A DNA stretch of 12,561 bases from Betaproteobacteria bacterium (GTDB lineage Bacteria > Pseudomonadota > Gammaproteobacteria > Burkholderiales > Usitatibacteraceae), in NCBI GenBank assembly GCA_003105245.1, contig PQAI01000198.1, positions 10,275-22,835 of the forward strand. The letters run 5' to 3'. Position numbers and translations under genes: made by a program. Shown here piece by piece: positions 6,205-12,561 of this stretch. Below the pieces are notes generated by a model. That model saw only the letters and a program-made list of their open reading frames with translations. It did no database searches and was not told the origin of the DNA. The stretch's first letter is position 1. The number at the start of each line of letters is the position of its first letter.

Positions 6205-7155
6205 CTACTTCGCCAGTCCCATCATGCGCGCGATCTCGAGGTAGGCCTTCGTGCGCTCCGCCATGAAGGCCGGCATCCTGTCGTAGGTGACGTCGATCAG
6301 CTCGAAGCCGCCGTCGGCCATCTTCTGGCGGAATTCCGGATCCCGGTTGATCTCCGAGAAGATGTCCGAGATGCGCTTGCGCAGGTCCTCGGGCGTGCTC
6401 TTGGGAACGCCCACGCCCCGGTAGGCGCCGTCGACCCAGTCGCCACCGAGCTCCTTGAAGGTCGGCACGTCCGGGAACGCAGCGAGCCGCTTCTCGGAGG
6501 CCACGGCGAGCATGCGCATCTTGCCCTTCTGGGTGAGCGCCAGCGTGTTGTACGACATCGCCGCCGTCACGTGGCCGCCCAGGACGGAGGAGACGAGGTC
6601 GCCGGTTCCCTTGAAGGGCACGTAGGTGGTCTTCGTGCCCATGAGGCGGTTGAGGCGCGTGTGGGCCACGTGGTTGGCGGAGTTCGTGCCCGAGCCCGCG
6701 AAGGTGACCTTGTCCTGCCCCTCCTTCGAGGCCTTGACGAGGTCGGCGTACGTCTTCAGGGGGCTTTCCGCCCTGACGATGATCGCGTCGGGGGTGTACT
6801 GGTAGAAGTGGACGTTGGTGACGTCCTCGGTCTTGTACTGGACGTTGCCCTCGAGGGGCTGCAGGACGATGTGCGGCAGGTTCGTCCCCATCACCGTGTA
6901 GCCGTCGCCCGGGTAGGTGTTGAGCGTGCTCCACGCGAGCGCCCCGCCGGCCCCCGCCTTCGACTCGATCACCATCTCCTGGCCGAAGAGCCTGCGGAAG
7001 ACGATCTGCTGCTGGCGCGCGCCGATGTCGGACTCCCCGCCTGGCGCGAAGGCGATGATCATGCGCACGGGCTTCTCGGGATAGGCCGCCCGCGCGGGCA
7101 GGGCCATCGAGGCGGCCATGGCGCCGCCCACGACCAGGAATTCGCGTCTCTTCAC
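6205..7155 (-). CDS. tctC: Tripartite tricarboxylate transporter substrate-binding protein TctC (Bug family), probable Tat substrate
   Basis: Periplasmic receptor that delivers a carboxylate or similar ligand to TctAB; 316 residues. The start is GTG at 7155, fixed by GGAGGAG 6 bases upstream and by a sensible leader. MKRREFLVVGGAMAASMALP contains a twin-arginine motif (RREFL) before the hydrophobic region and ends at ARA-AYPEKP, so export through Tat rather than Sec is likely. Family motifs follow: AFAPGGESDIGARQ (35-48), IESKAGAGGALAW (63-75), DGYTVMGTN (84-92), FKGTGDLVSSVLGGHV and AFPDVPTFKELG. The sequence is clearly different from the receptor at 946-1908, so this is not a recent duplication. 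It lies directly upstream of tctB and tctA and is the cognate receptor. The Glu41-Ser-Asp43 loop sits where Bug proteins contact the ligand, but the substrate is not predictable by eye. Confidence 0.94.
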   Translation of the reverse strand: MKRREFLVVGGAMAASMALPARAAYPEKPVRMIIAFAPGGESDIGARQQQIVFRRLFGQEMVIESKAGAGGALAWSTLNTYPGDGYTVMGTNLPHIVLQPLEGNVQYKTEDVTNVHFYQYTPDAIIVRAESPLKTYADLVKASKEGQDKVTFAGSGTNSANHVAHTRLNRLMGTKTTYVPFKGTGDLVSSVLGGHVTAAMSYNTLALTQKGKMRMLAVASEKRLAAFPDVPTFKELGGDWVDGAYRGVGVPKSTPEDLRKRISDIFSEINRDPEFRQKMADGGFELIDVTYDRMPAFMAERTKAYLEIARMMGLAK

Positions 7156-7170
7156 TGTCTTCTCCTCCGG
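7156..7170 (-). promoter_or_regulatory. Ribosome binding site that sets the GTG start of tctC
   Basis: The minus strand reads CCGGAGGAGAAGACA and then GTG. GGAGGAG lies 6 bases from the GTG at 7155, an ideal arrangement, and the next in-frame Met (residue 13) falls inside the signal peptide. Confidence 0.75.
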
Positions 7171-7175
7171 TTGTT

Positions 7176-7196
7176 CGGGGCCTCTGTCGTGCCCCG
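7176..7196 (-). promoter_or_regulatory. Leader hairpin upstream of tctC
   Basis: CGGGGC (7176-7181) and GCCCCG (7191-7196) form a 6-bp all-GC stem around a 9-base loop, about 8 bases ahead of the ribosome site. No T run follows, so I read it as an mRNA structure or weak attenuator, not a terminator. Confidence 0.35.
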
Positions 7197-7203
7197 GAAG
7201 CCG

Positions 7204-7228
7204 ATTGTATACAGACTTCGGATCCGAA
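7204..7228 (-). promoter_or_regulatory. Paired palindromes and possible -10 element between the dehydrogenase gene and tctC
   Basis: TGTATACA (7206-7213) is a perfect 8-bp palindrome inside ATTGTATACAGA, close to the TTGTATACAA-type sites of some GntR regulators. The perfect 12-bp palindrome TTCGGATCCGAA follows at 7217-7228. On the minus strand TACAAT (7204-7209) matches the -10 consensus at 5 of 6 positions and overlaps the first palindrome. I see no good -35. This AT-richer patch lies in the 89-bp gap before tctC and may be an operator or promoter; no regulator gene is in the window. Confidence 0.4.
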
Positions 7229-7244
7229 TTGCCATGACGCGCGC

Positions 7245-8300
7245 CTAGACCGCGTCGGCGATCGCGCGCCCCACCTCGGCCGTGCCTGCCGTGCCGCCCA
7301 TGTCGCGGGTGCGCGGCCCTTCCAGGAGCACCCGCTCGATCGCCTTCACGATCGCCTCGCCCGCCTCCGTCTCGCCGAGGTGCGCGAGCATCATCGCCCC
7401 GGACCAGATCTGGCCGATGGGGTTGGCGACGCCCTTGCCGGCGATGTCGGGGGCGCTGCCGTGCACCGGCTCGAAGCACGAGGGGAACTCGCGCTCCGGG
7501 TTGATGTTGGCGCCCGGCGCGATGCCGATGGTGCCGGTGCAGGCCGGCCCGAGGTCGGAGAGGATGTCGCCGAAGAGGTTCGAGCCCACCACGACGTCGA
7601 ACCAGTCCGGGTGCTGCACGAAGTGCGCGGTGAGGATGTCGATGTGGAACTGCGAGGTCTGCACGTCGGGATACTCGGCGGCGATCGCCTTGAAGCGCTC
7701 GTCCCAGTAGGGCATGGTGATCGCGATGCCGTTGGACTTCGTGGCCGAGGTGACGTGCTTCTTCCTCCTCGTGCGCGCGAGCTCGAAGGCGTAGCGCATG
7801 ATGCGGTCCGTGCCCTTCCTCGAGAAGACGGAGAGCTGGGTCACGAACTCCTCCTGCGTGCCGCCGTACATGCGCCCGCCCATCGAGGAGTACTCGCCCT
7901 CGTTGTTCTCGCGCACCACCCAGAAGTCGATGTCGCCCGGGTTGCGGCCCGCGAGCGGGCTCCTCACGCCGGGCATCAGGCGCACCGGCCGCAGGTTCAC
8001 GTACTGCTGGAACTCGCGCCGGATGGGCACCAGCAGCCCCCACAGCGAGACGTGGTCGGGCACGCCGGGATAGCCCACGGCGCCCAGGAAGATCGCGTCG
8101 TGGCCGCGGATCTGCGCCAGGCCGTCCTCGGGCATCATCCGGCCGTGCTTCTCGTACCAGGCGCAGCTCCAGGGCTTCTGGTCCCACTCGAAGCCGACGC
8201 CGAACTTGCGCCCGGCCGCCTCGAGCACGCGGATGCCCTCGGGCACCACCTCGTTGCCGATCCCGTCGCCGGGAATGGTCGCGATGCGATAGGTCTTCAT
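7245..8300 (-). CDS. Tartrate dehydrogenase / D-malate dehydrogenase-type beta-decarboxylating dehydrogenase
   Basis: NAD- and divalent-metal-dependent oxidative decarboxylase of the isopropylmalate/isocitrate dehydrogenase family; 351 residues against about 360 for TtuC and DmlA. Visible landmarks: IPGDGIGNEV (9-18), FLGAVGYP with DHVSLWGLLVPIRR (82-95) and the loop NLRPVRLMPGV (102-112), RENNEGEYSSMGG (130-142) with Tyr137, TSATKSNG with catalytic Lys188, metal-binding Asp221, Asp245 and Asp249, and HGSAPDIAGKGVANPIGQIWSG (280-301). The DHxSLWG segment and NLRPVRL...GV are characteristic of the tartrate/D-malate branch (TtuC, DmlA) rather than LeuB. The candidate reaction is D-malate to pyruvate or tartrate to oxaloglycolate/glycerate; the sequence alone does not decide. 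ATG 8300 lies 4 bp after the hydrolase stop, so the two are translationally coupled. GGAGG lies 11 bases upstream and a closer GAGG overlaps the stop. Confidence 0.9.
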   Translation of the reverse strand: MKTYRIATIPGDGIGNEVVPEGIRVLEAAGRKFGVGFEWDQKPWSCAWYEKHGRMMPEDGLAQIRGHDAIFLGAVGYPGVPDHVSLWGLLVPIRREFQQYVNLRPVRLMPGVRSPLAGRNPGDIDFWVVRENNEGEYSSMGGRMYGGTQEEFVTQLSVFSRKGTDRIMRYAFELARTRRKKHVTSATKSNGIAITMPYWDERFKAIAAEYPDVQTSQFHIDILTAHFVQHPDWFDVVVGSNLFGDILSDLGPACTGTIGIAPGANINPEREFPSCFEPVHGSAPDIAGKGVANPIGQIWSGAMMLAHLGETEAGEAIVKAIERVLLEGPRTRDMGGTAGTAEVGRAIADAV

Positions 8301-8304
8301 GTCC

Positions 8305-9201
8305 TCACGATCCTCCGAAAAATCCCTCGAATTCCTCCGCCACGAGGCCGGGGACCTCCTCGGGCAGGTAGTGGCCGGCCGGAAGCGCGCGTCCGCGCAC
8401 GTCCGCCGCCACGCGGTTCCAGTCCGCGATCGGGTCGAAACAGCGCTCGATCACGCCGTGGGCGCCCCACAGCACGAGCAGCGGGCAGCCGATGCGCCGC
8501 CCCGCCTCGCGGTCGGCGCGGTCGTGCTCGAGATCGATCGCGGCGGCGGCGCGGTAGTCCTCGCAGCTCGCGTGGATGGCCTCCGGCGTGAAGCAGCGCT
8601 CGTACTCGGCCCAGGCCCGCGGGGTGAAGGGCGCCATGCCGGCCGAGCCGCTTCCCATCTTCTTGCGCAGGTAGAAGCCCGGGTCGGCCCCGATGAGCGT
8701 CTCCGGGAAAGGCGCGGGCTGGATGAGGAAGAACCAGTGCCAGTAGGCGCGCGCGAAGGCCATGTCCGTCTGCTCGTACATGGCGAGCGTGGGCGCGATG
8801 TCGAGGACGGCCAGGCGCAGCACCGCCTCGGGATGGTCCATGGCCAGCCGGTGGGCGACGCGGGCACCGCGGTCGTGGCCCGCGAGGAAGAAGCGCTCGT
8901 GGCCGAGGGAGCGCATCAGCGCCACGGGGTCGCGCGCCATGGCGCGCTTGGAATAGGGCTCGTGGCGCGCGTCCGTGGGCGGCTTGCCGGAGTCGCCGTA
9001 GCCGCGCAGGTCGGCCGCCACGACGGTGAAGCGCCCGGCCAGGCGCGGGGCCACCTCGTGCCAGATGGCGAGCGTCTGCGGATAGCCGTGCAGCAGGAGG
9101 AGCGGCGGGCCGCTTCCGCCCACGACCGCGTGGACCCTCACGCCCCCGGCATCGACGTCGACGGCGCGAAAACCGGGAAAAAGCACCGACTGTTGGACCA
9201 T
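8305..9201 (-). CDS. Alpha/beta-hydrolase, fluoroacetate dehalogenase-like (haloacetate dehalogenase family)
   Basis: A 298-residue alpha/beta-hydrolase of the haloacetate dehalogenase group (EC 3.8.1.3 type), which displaces the halogen through an Asp ester. Active-site residues fall almost exactly where they do in Rhodopseudomonas RPA1163: nucleophile Asp110 in GHDRG, substrate-carboxylate arginines Arg111 and Arg114, acid Asp134 in VLDIAP, halide-pocket His155 and Trp156 in YWHWFF, Tyr216 and base His277 in AGHYLP. HGYPQ (39-43) forms the oxyanion segment. The pocket Trp185 of that enzyme appears to be Ser184 here. No signal peptide, so cytoplasmic. The start ATG 9201 precedes MVQQSVLFPGF; the frame stays open upstream, but that extension covers the divergent gene and lacks homology-like features. 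There is no Shine-Dalgarno; CATAAT at 9208-9213 raises the possibility of a leaderless mRNA. First gene of the minus-strand operon. An epoxide hydrolase activity is the main alternative. Confidence 0.9.
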   Translation of the reverse strand: MVQQSVLFPGFRAVDVDAGGVRVHAVVGGSGPPLLLLHGYPQTLAIWHEVAPRLAGRFTVVAADLRGYGDSGKPPTDARHEPYSKRAMARDPVALMRSLGHERFFLAGHDRGARVAHRLAMDHPEAVLRLAVLDIAPTLAMYEQTDMAFARAYWHWFFLIQPAPFPETLIGADPGFYLRKKMGSGSAGMAPFTPRAWAEYERCFTPEAIHASCEDYRAAAAIDLEHDRADREAGRRIGCPLLVLWGAHGVIERCFDPIADWNRVAADVRGRALPAGHYLPEEVPGLVAEEFEGFFGGS

Positions 9202-9207
9202 GGTGCC

Positions 9208-9213
9208 ATTATG
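9208..9213 (-). promoter_or_regulatory. Possible -10 element of the hydrolase operon
   Basis: CATAAT on the minus strand matches the -10 consensus at 5 of 6 positions. Its last base is 6 bases before ATG 9201, so initiation at the usual distance would fall on or beside the start codon. No -35 match lies 16-18 bases upstream; the dyad at 9234-9255 is placed where an activator could replace it. Confidence 0.3.
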
Positions 9214-9233
9214 TGGCCGCGCATACCCCCCCG

Positions 9234-9255
9234 GCGGTTGACGGCCATCAACCGC
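9234..9255. promoter_or_regulatory. 22-bp dyad with an FNR/ANR-like box between the hydrolase operon and hemY
   Basis: GCGGTTGA (9234-9241) and TCAACCGC (9248-9255) are perfect inverted repeats separated by 6 bases. The core TTGAC-GGCC-ATCAA (9238-9251) matches the FNR/ANR consensus TTGAT-N4-ATCAA at 9 of 10 fixed positions. Its centre (9244.5) is about 41.5 bases from a start site near 9286 on the plus strand if TAAAAA at 9273-9278 is the -10. It is about 43 bases from a start near 9201 on the minus strand. A LysR-type site (T-N11-A) is an alternative reading. No regulator gene is in the window. Confidence 0.5.
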
Positions 9256-9292
9256 GAGTCGCGGCAATGACCTAAAAAGGGCAATCGGAAAC

Positions 9293-10720
9293 ATGACCGC
9301 AGGGATCAACGCCATGGACACCTCCCCCGCCGCCCTCGACGCGCTCGTCGTGGGAGCCGGCGTCTCCGGCCTCGCCACCGCCTTCGGCCTCGTGCGCCGC
9401 GGCCTCCAGGTCGAGGTGCTCGACGCCGGCCGCGCGCCCGGCGGCGTCATCGGCACGGTGAAACGCGACGGCGCGCTCTACGAGACGGGCCCCAACAGCG
9501 CGCTCGACACCACGCCCCTCATCGGCGAGCTGATCGCGGCGGCGGGCATCGCGTCCGAGCGCCTGCCGGCGAGCGAGATCTCCAACACGCGTTTCGTGGT
9601 GCGGGACGGCCGCCCCATCGCGCTGCCGATGTCGCCGGGCGCCTTCCTCGCCACCCCGCTCTTCTCCGGGCTCGCCAAGGCGCGCCTGGCGCTCGAGCCC
9701 CTCGTGCGCCGCCAGCCCGCCGGCGAGGAGGAGGTCATCGCGCATTTCGTGCGCCGGCGCCTGGGACGCGAGTTCCTCGACTACGCGATCGAGCCGTTCG
9801 TGGCCGGCATCTACGCGGGCGACCCCGACCGGCTCTCGGTTCCCGCGGCTTTTCCGAAGCTGCACGCCCTCGAGCAACGCTACGGAAGCCTCATCCTCGG
9901 CGCCATCCTCGGGGCCCGCGAGCGCCGCAAGCGCGCGGAGACCGCCAAGAACACGGCCAAGAGCTTCTCGTTCCGCGGCGGCATGCAGACGCTCACCGAC
10001 GCGCTTGCGCGCGGCGTGCAGCGCGTCACGCTCGGGGCGAAAGCCGTCTCGCTCGCACGCCTTCCCGACGGCTCCTTCGCCGTGACCTTCGACCAGGGCG
10101 GGACGAGCTTCACGCGCCATGCCCGCGCCGTGGTGCTCGCGGTGCCCGCCGCCGAGGCCGCCCGCCTGGCCTACCCGCTGGCGCCCGATGCGACGCGGGC
10201 CCTGCAGGAGATCCAGTACCCGCCCGTGACCGTGGTCGCCACCGCCTACCGGCGCGAGGACGTCGCGCACGCCCTGGGCGGATTCGGCTTCCTCGCGCCG
10301 CGCGTGGAGGGCCGGGCCGTGCTGGGCACGCTCTTCTCCAGCTCCATGTTCGAGGGGCGCGCCCCGGAAGGCCAGGTGCTGCTCACCAACTTCGTGGGCG
10401 GGCGGCGCAATCCCGAGCTCGCCTCCGCCGACGACGCGACGCTCGCCGGGAAGGTGGCGGCCGAGCACCGCGCGCTGCTGGGCGCGCGCGCTCCCGCGCT
10501 CTGGAACGCGATCGTGCGCTGGCCGCGCGCCATCCCGCAGTACGAGCTCGGCCACCTCGGGCGCATCGCGAAGGTCGCGGAGGCGGAGAAGGCCGTGCCG
10601 GGCCTCAGGTTCTGCGCCAACTACCGCGGCGGCGTCTCGGTGGGCGACTGCATCGCGAACGCCCACGCCACCGCCGAGTCGCTGGGCGCCTGGCTGCGCG
10701 CGCCGGTCACGGCCCCCTGA
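9293..10720 (+). CDS. hemY: Protoporphyrinogen oxidase, FAD- and oxygen-dependent (HemY type; often labelled hemG in annotations)
   Basis: Oxidises protoporphyrinogen IX to protoporphyrin IX with O2 in the penultimate step of haem synthesis (EC 1.3.3.4); a peripheral membrane flavoprotein of 475 residues, normal length. The N terminus has the dinucleotide-binding GAGVSGL (21-27), then DAGRAPGGVIGT (44-55) and YETGPNS (63-69). Mid-protein, SFSFRGGMQTLTDAL is a family feature, and the C-terminal FAD segment GVSVGDCIANAHATAE is near 447-462. It is not the short flavodoxin-like HemG or the HemJ type. Two starts are possible: ATG 9293 with AAGGG 11 bases upstream, and ATG 9314 (468 residues) with AGGGA 8 bases upstream. 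The second has the better ribosome site and fits the promoter model at 9273. I keep the longer frame as unresolved. Its end overlaps the convergent ackA by 14 bp. Confidence 0.93.
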   Translation: MTAGINAMDTSPAALDALVVGAGVSGLATAFGLVRRGLQVEVLDAGRAPGGVIGTVKRDGALYETGPNSALDTTPLIGELIAAAGIASERLPASEISNTRFVVRDGRPIALPMSPGAFLATPLFSGLAKARLALEPLVRRQPAGEEEVIAHFVRRRLGREFLDYAIEPFVAGIYAGDPDRLSVPAAFPKLHALEQRYGSLILGAILGARERRKRAETAKNTAKSFSFRGGMQTLTDALARGVQRVTLGAKAVSLARLPDGSFAVTFDQGGTSFTRHARAVVLAVPAAEAARLAYPLAPDATRALQEIQYPPVTVVATAYRREDVAHALGGFGFLAPRVEGRAVLGTLFSSSMFEGRAPEGQVLLTNFVGGRRNPELASADDATLAGKVAAEHRALLGARAPALWNAIVRWPRAIPQYELGHLGRIAKVAEAEKAVPGLRFCANYRGGVSVGDCIANAHATAESLGAWLRAPVTAP

Positions 10721-11888
10721 CGAAGCGCGCCGCGTGGCGCGCGATCACGGCCTCCTCGTCGGTGTGCAGCACGCGGACGGCGCAGGCGCTGCCGGGCGCC
10801 GAGACGAGCTCCTCGCCGCGCGCGTTGGCCGCCTCGTCGAGGGCGAGTCCCATCCAGGCCAGCCGGGCGACGATCCGCGCGCGCAGCGACGCCGCGTTCT
10901 CGCCGATGCCCCCGGTGAACACGAGCAGGTCCAGCCCGTCGAGGGACGCGCACATGGCGGCCAATTCGCGGCACGCGTGCTCCACGTAGTAGTCGACCGC
11001 CTCGCGCGCGGCCGGCTCGGCGGAGGCGAGGAGCTCGCGCATCTCCCCGGAGAGGCCGGACAGGCCCAGCAGGCCGGAGCGCCGGTAGAGCAGTTCCGCG
11101 ATGTCCTCCGGTGCCATCGCCTGCCCGAGCAGGTAGAGGACGACCGCGGCGTCCAGGCGGCCGCAGCGGGTGCCCATCGGCAGGCCGTCCAGCGGCGAGA
11201 AGCTCATCGTCGTGGCGACCGACCGGCCGTCGCGCATGGCGCACATCGAGGCGCCGTGGCCCAGGTGCGCGACGACGACGCGGCGCGCCGCGCGGCCCCC
11301 CGCCTCGAGCTGCGCGACGATCGACTCGTAGGAAAGGCCGTGGAAGCCGTAGCGGCGCACGCCTGCGTCATGCAGCTCGCGCGGCAGCGCGAAGCGCTGG
11401 TTGAGCTCGGGCTGCGCGCGGTGGAACGCGGTGTCGAAGCAGGCGACCTGCGGGACGTCCGGGAAGGCATGCCGCGCGGCACGGACGCCCGCCAGGTTGT
11501 GCGGCTGGTGCAAGGGCGCCAGCGGCTCGAGCCCGGCGAGCGCGGCGAGCACGCCCTCGTCCACGGCCACGGGCCGGTCGAAGGCGGTGCCCCCGTGCAC
11601 GATGCGGTGCCCGACGCAGGCCACGCGCGCCTCCGGGGCCCGGTCGCGAAGCAGCGCGAGGATCGCCGCGAGGGCGTCGTCGTGCGCCGGCGCGGCTCCC
11701 CCGGCCCCGGCCAGGTCGCCATCGGCCAGCACCGTGCCGGCGGCGTCGCGCACCCGCAGGCGGGCGCGCGACCCCAGCCCGTCGGCGATGCCCGAGAGGA
11801 GCGCCCGGCCCACGGGCACCCCCGCGGCGAAAAGGGCGAACTTCACCGACGAGGAGCCGGCGTTGAGCGTGAGGATGCGGTCGGTCAA
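10707..11888 (-). CDS. ackA: Acetate kinase (acetate/propionate kinase family)
   Basis: Reversible transfer of phosphate between ATP and acetate (or propionate), linking acyl phosphates to substrate-level ATP formation; cytoplasmic; 393 residues, typical. Motifs: ILTLNAGSSSVKF (5-17) with Asn9, GHRIVHGG (93-100) with Arg95, FDTAFH (151-156) with Asp152, RRYGFHG with His183, GTRCG with Arg241, and FTGGIGEN (324-331). The acidic pair in TDEE (376-379) near the end matches the metal-site Glu. The phosphate-loop HLGNGAS of well-studied enzymes reads HLGHGAS (208-214), so Asn211 of the Methanosarcina enzyme is His here. The start is TTG 11888: the protein begins TDRILTLNAG, the next Met is residue 216, and GAAGG lies 4 bases upstream. 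It follows the acyl-CoA ligase by 7 bp and is surely in the same transcript. Its stop overlaps the hemY end. Confidence 0.94.
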   Translation of the reverse strand: MTDRILTLNAGSSSVKFALFAAGVPVGRALLSGIADGLGSRARLRVRDAAGTVLADGDLAGAGGAAPAHDDALAAILALLRDRAPEARVACVGHRIVHGGTAFDRPVAVDEGVLAALAGLEPLAPLHQPHNLAGVRAARHAFPDVPQVACFDTAFHRAQPELNQRFALPRELHDAGVRRYGFHGLSYESIVAQLEAGGRAARRVVVAHLGHGASMCAMRDGRSVATTMSFSPLDGLPMGTRCGRLDAAVVLYLLGQAMAPEDIAELLYRRSGLLGLSGLSGEMRELLASAEPAAREAVDYYVEHACRELAAMCASLDGLDLLVFTGGIGENAASLRARIVARLAWMGLALDEAANARGEELVSAPGSACAVRVLHTDEEAVIARHAARFVRGP

Positions 11889-11895
11889 GGCGCCT

Positions 11896-12561
<666 letters not shown>

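Noticed and set aside
7245..8300. 3-isopropylmalate dehydrogenase (leuB) as the identity of this gene
   Set aside because: The DHVSLWG and NLRPVRLMPGV segments and the catabolic transporter context fit the tartrate/D-malate branch; no other leucine-pathway gene is nearby.
9202..9456. Upstream extension of the hydrolase to ATG 9456
   Set aside because: The added residues overlap the hemY start region and have no family character; HGYPQ and the other motifs sit at normal distances from ATG 9201.
9272..10666. 464-codon minus-strand frame antisense to hemY
   Set aside because: The plus frame has complete FAD-enzyme motifs; the antisense product is a low-complexity run of Glu, Arg, His and Gly.

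Overview
The window is very GC-rich DNA with tightly packed genes, short gaps and strong GC bias at third codon positions. It carries a complete tripartite tricarboxylate transporter (TctC, TctB, TctA), a second solitary TctC/Bug receptor and several small-molecule catabolic enzymes. This suggests a betaproteobacterium, probably of the Burkholderiales or a relative, where Bug receptors are expanded. That assignment is inference, since no rRNA or other phylogenetic marker is present. I see no tRNA, rRNA, insertion sequence, CRISPR array or phage gene, and no gene-free stretch longer than about 115 bp.

Layout. (1) Positions 1-1908, minus strand: a TctC/Bug receptor followed by a gamma-glutamyltransferase cut by the left edge. 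(2) Positions 2003-2677, plus strand: an L-2-haloacid dehalogenase (HAD type II) with every expected catalytic residue; its stop overlaps the stop of the next gene. (3) Positions 2674-9201, minus strand, transcribed right to left: an alpha/beta-hydrolase closely resembling fluoroacetate dehalogenase, a tartrate/D-malate dehydrogenase-type beta-decarboxylating dehydrogenase, tctC, tctB, tctA, and an unrecognised 456-residue membrane-anchored protein. (4) Positions 9293-10720, plus strand: an oxygen-dependent protoporphyrinogen oxidase (hemY type), divergent from the hydrolase across a 91-bp region holding a 22-bp dyad that resembles an FNR/ANR box. (5) Positions 10707-12561, minus strand: an acyl-CoA ligase cut by the right edge, followed 7 bp later by acetate kinase with a TTG start.

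How the genes may work together. Two structurally unrelated dehalogenases flank a solute importer and a dehydrogenase that could oxidise a 2-hydroxy diacid. One reading is uptake of a halogenated (or otherwise 2-substituted) carboxylate by TctCBA, hydrolytic dehalogenation to a 2-hydroxy acid such as D-malate, and oxidative decarboxylation to pyruvate or a related keto acid. The gene identities are well supported; the combined pathway and its substrate are inference. The regulatory DNA is also notable: a shared dyad between the hydrolase operon and hemY, two palindromes upstream of tctC, and a good internal promoter candidate ahead of tctB.
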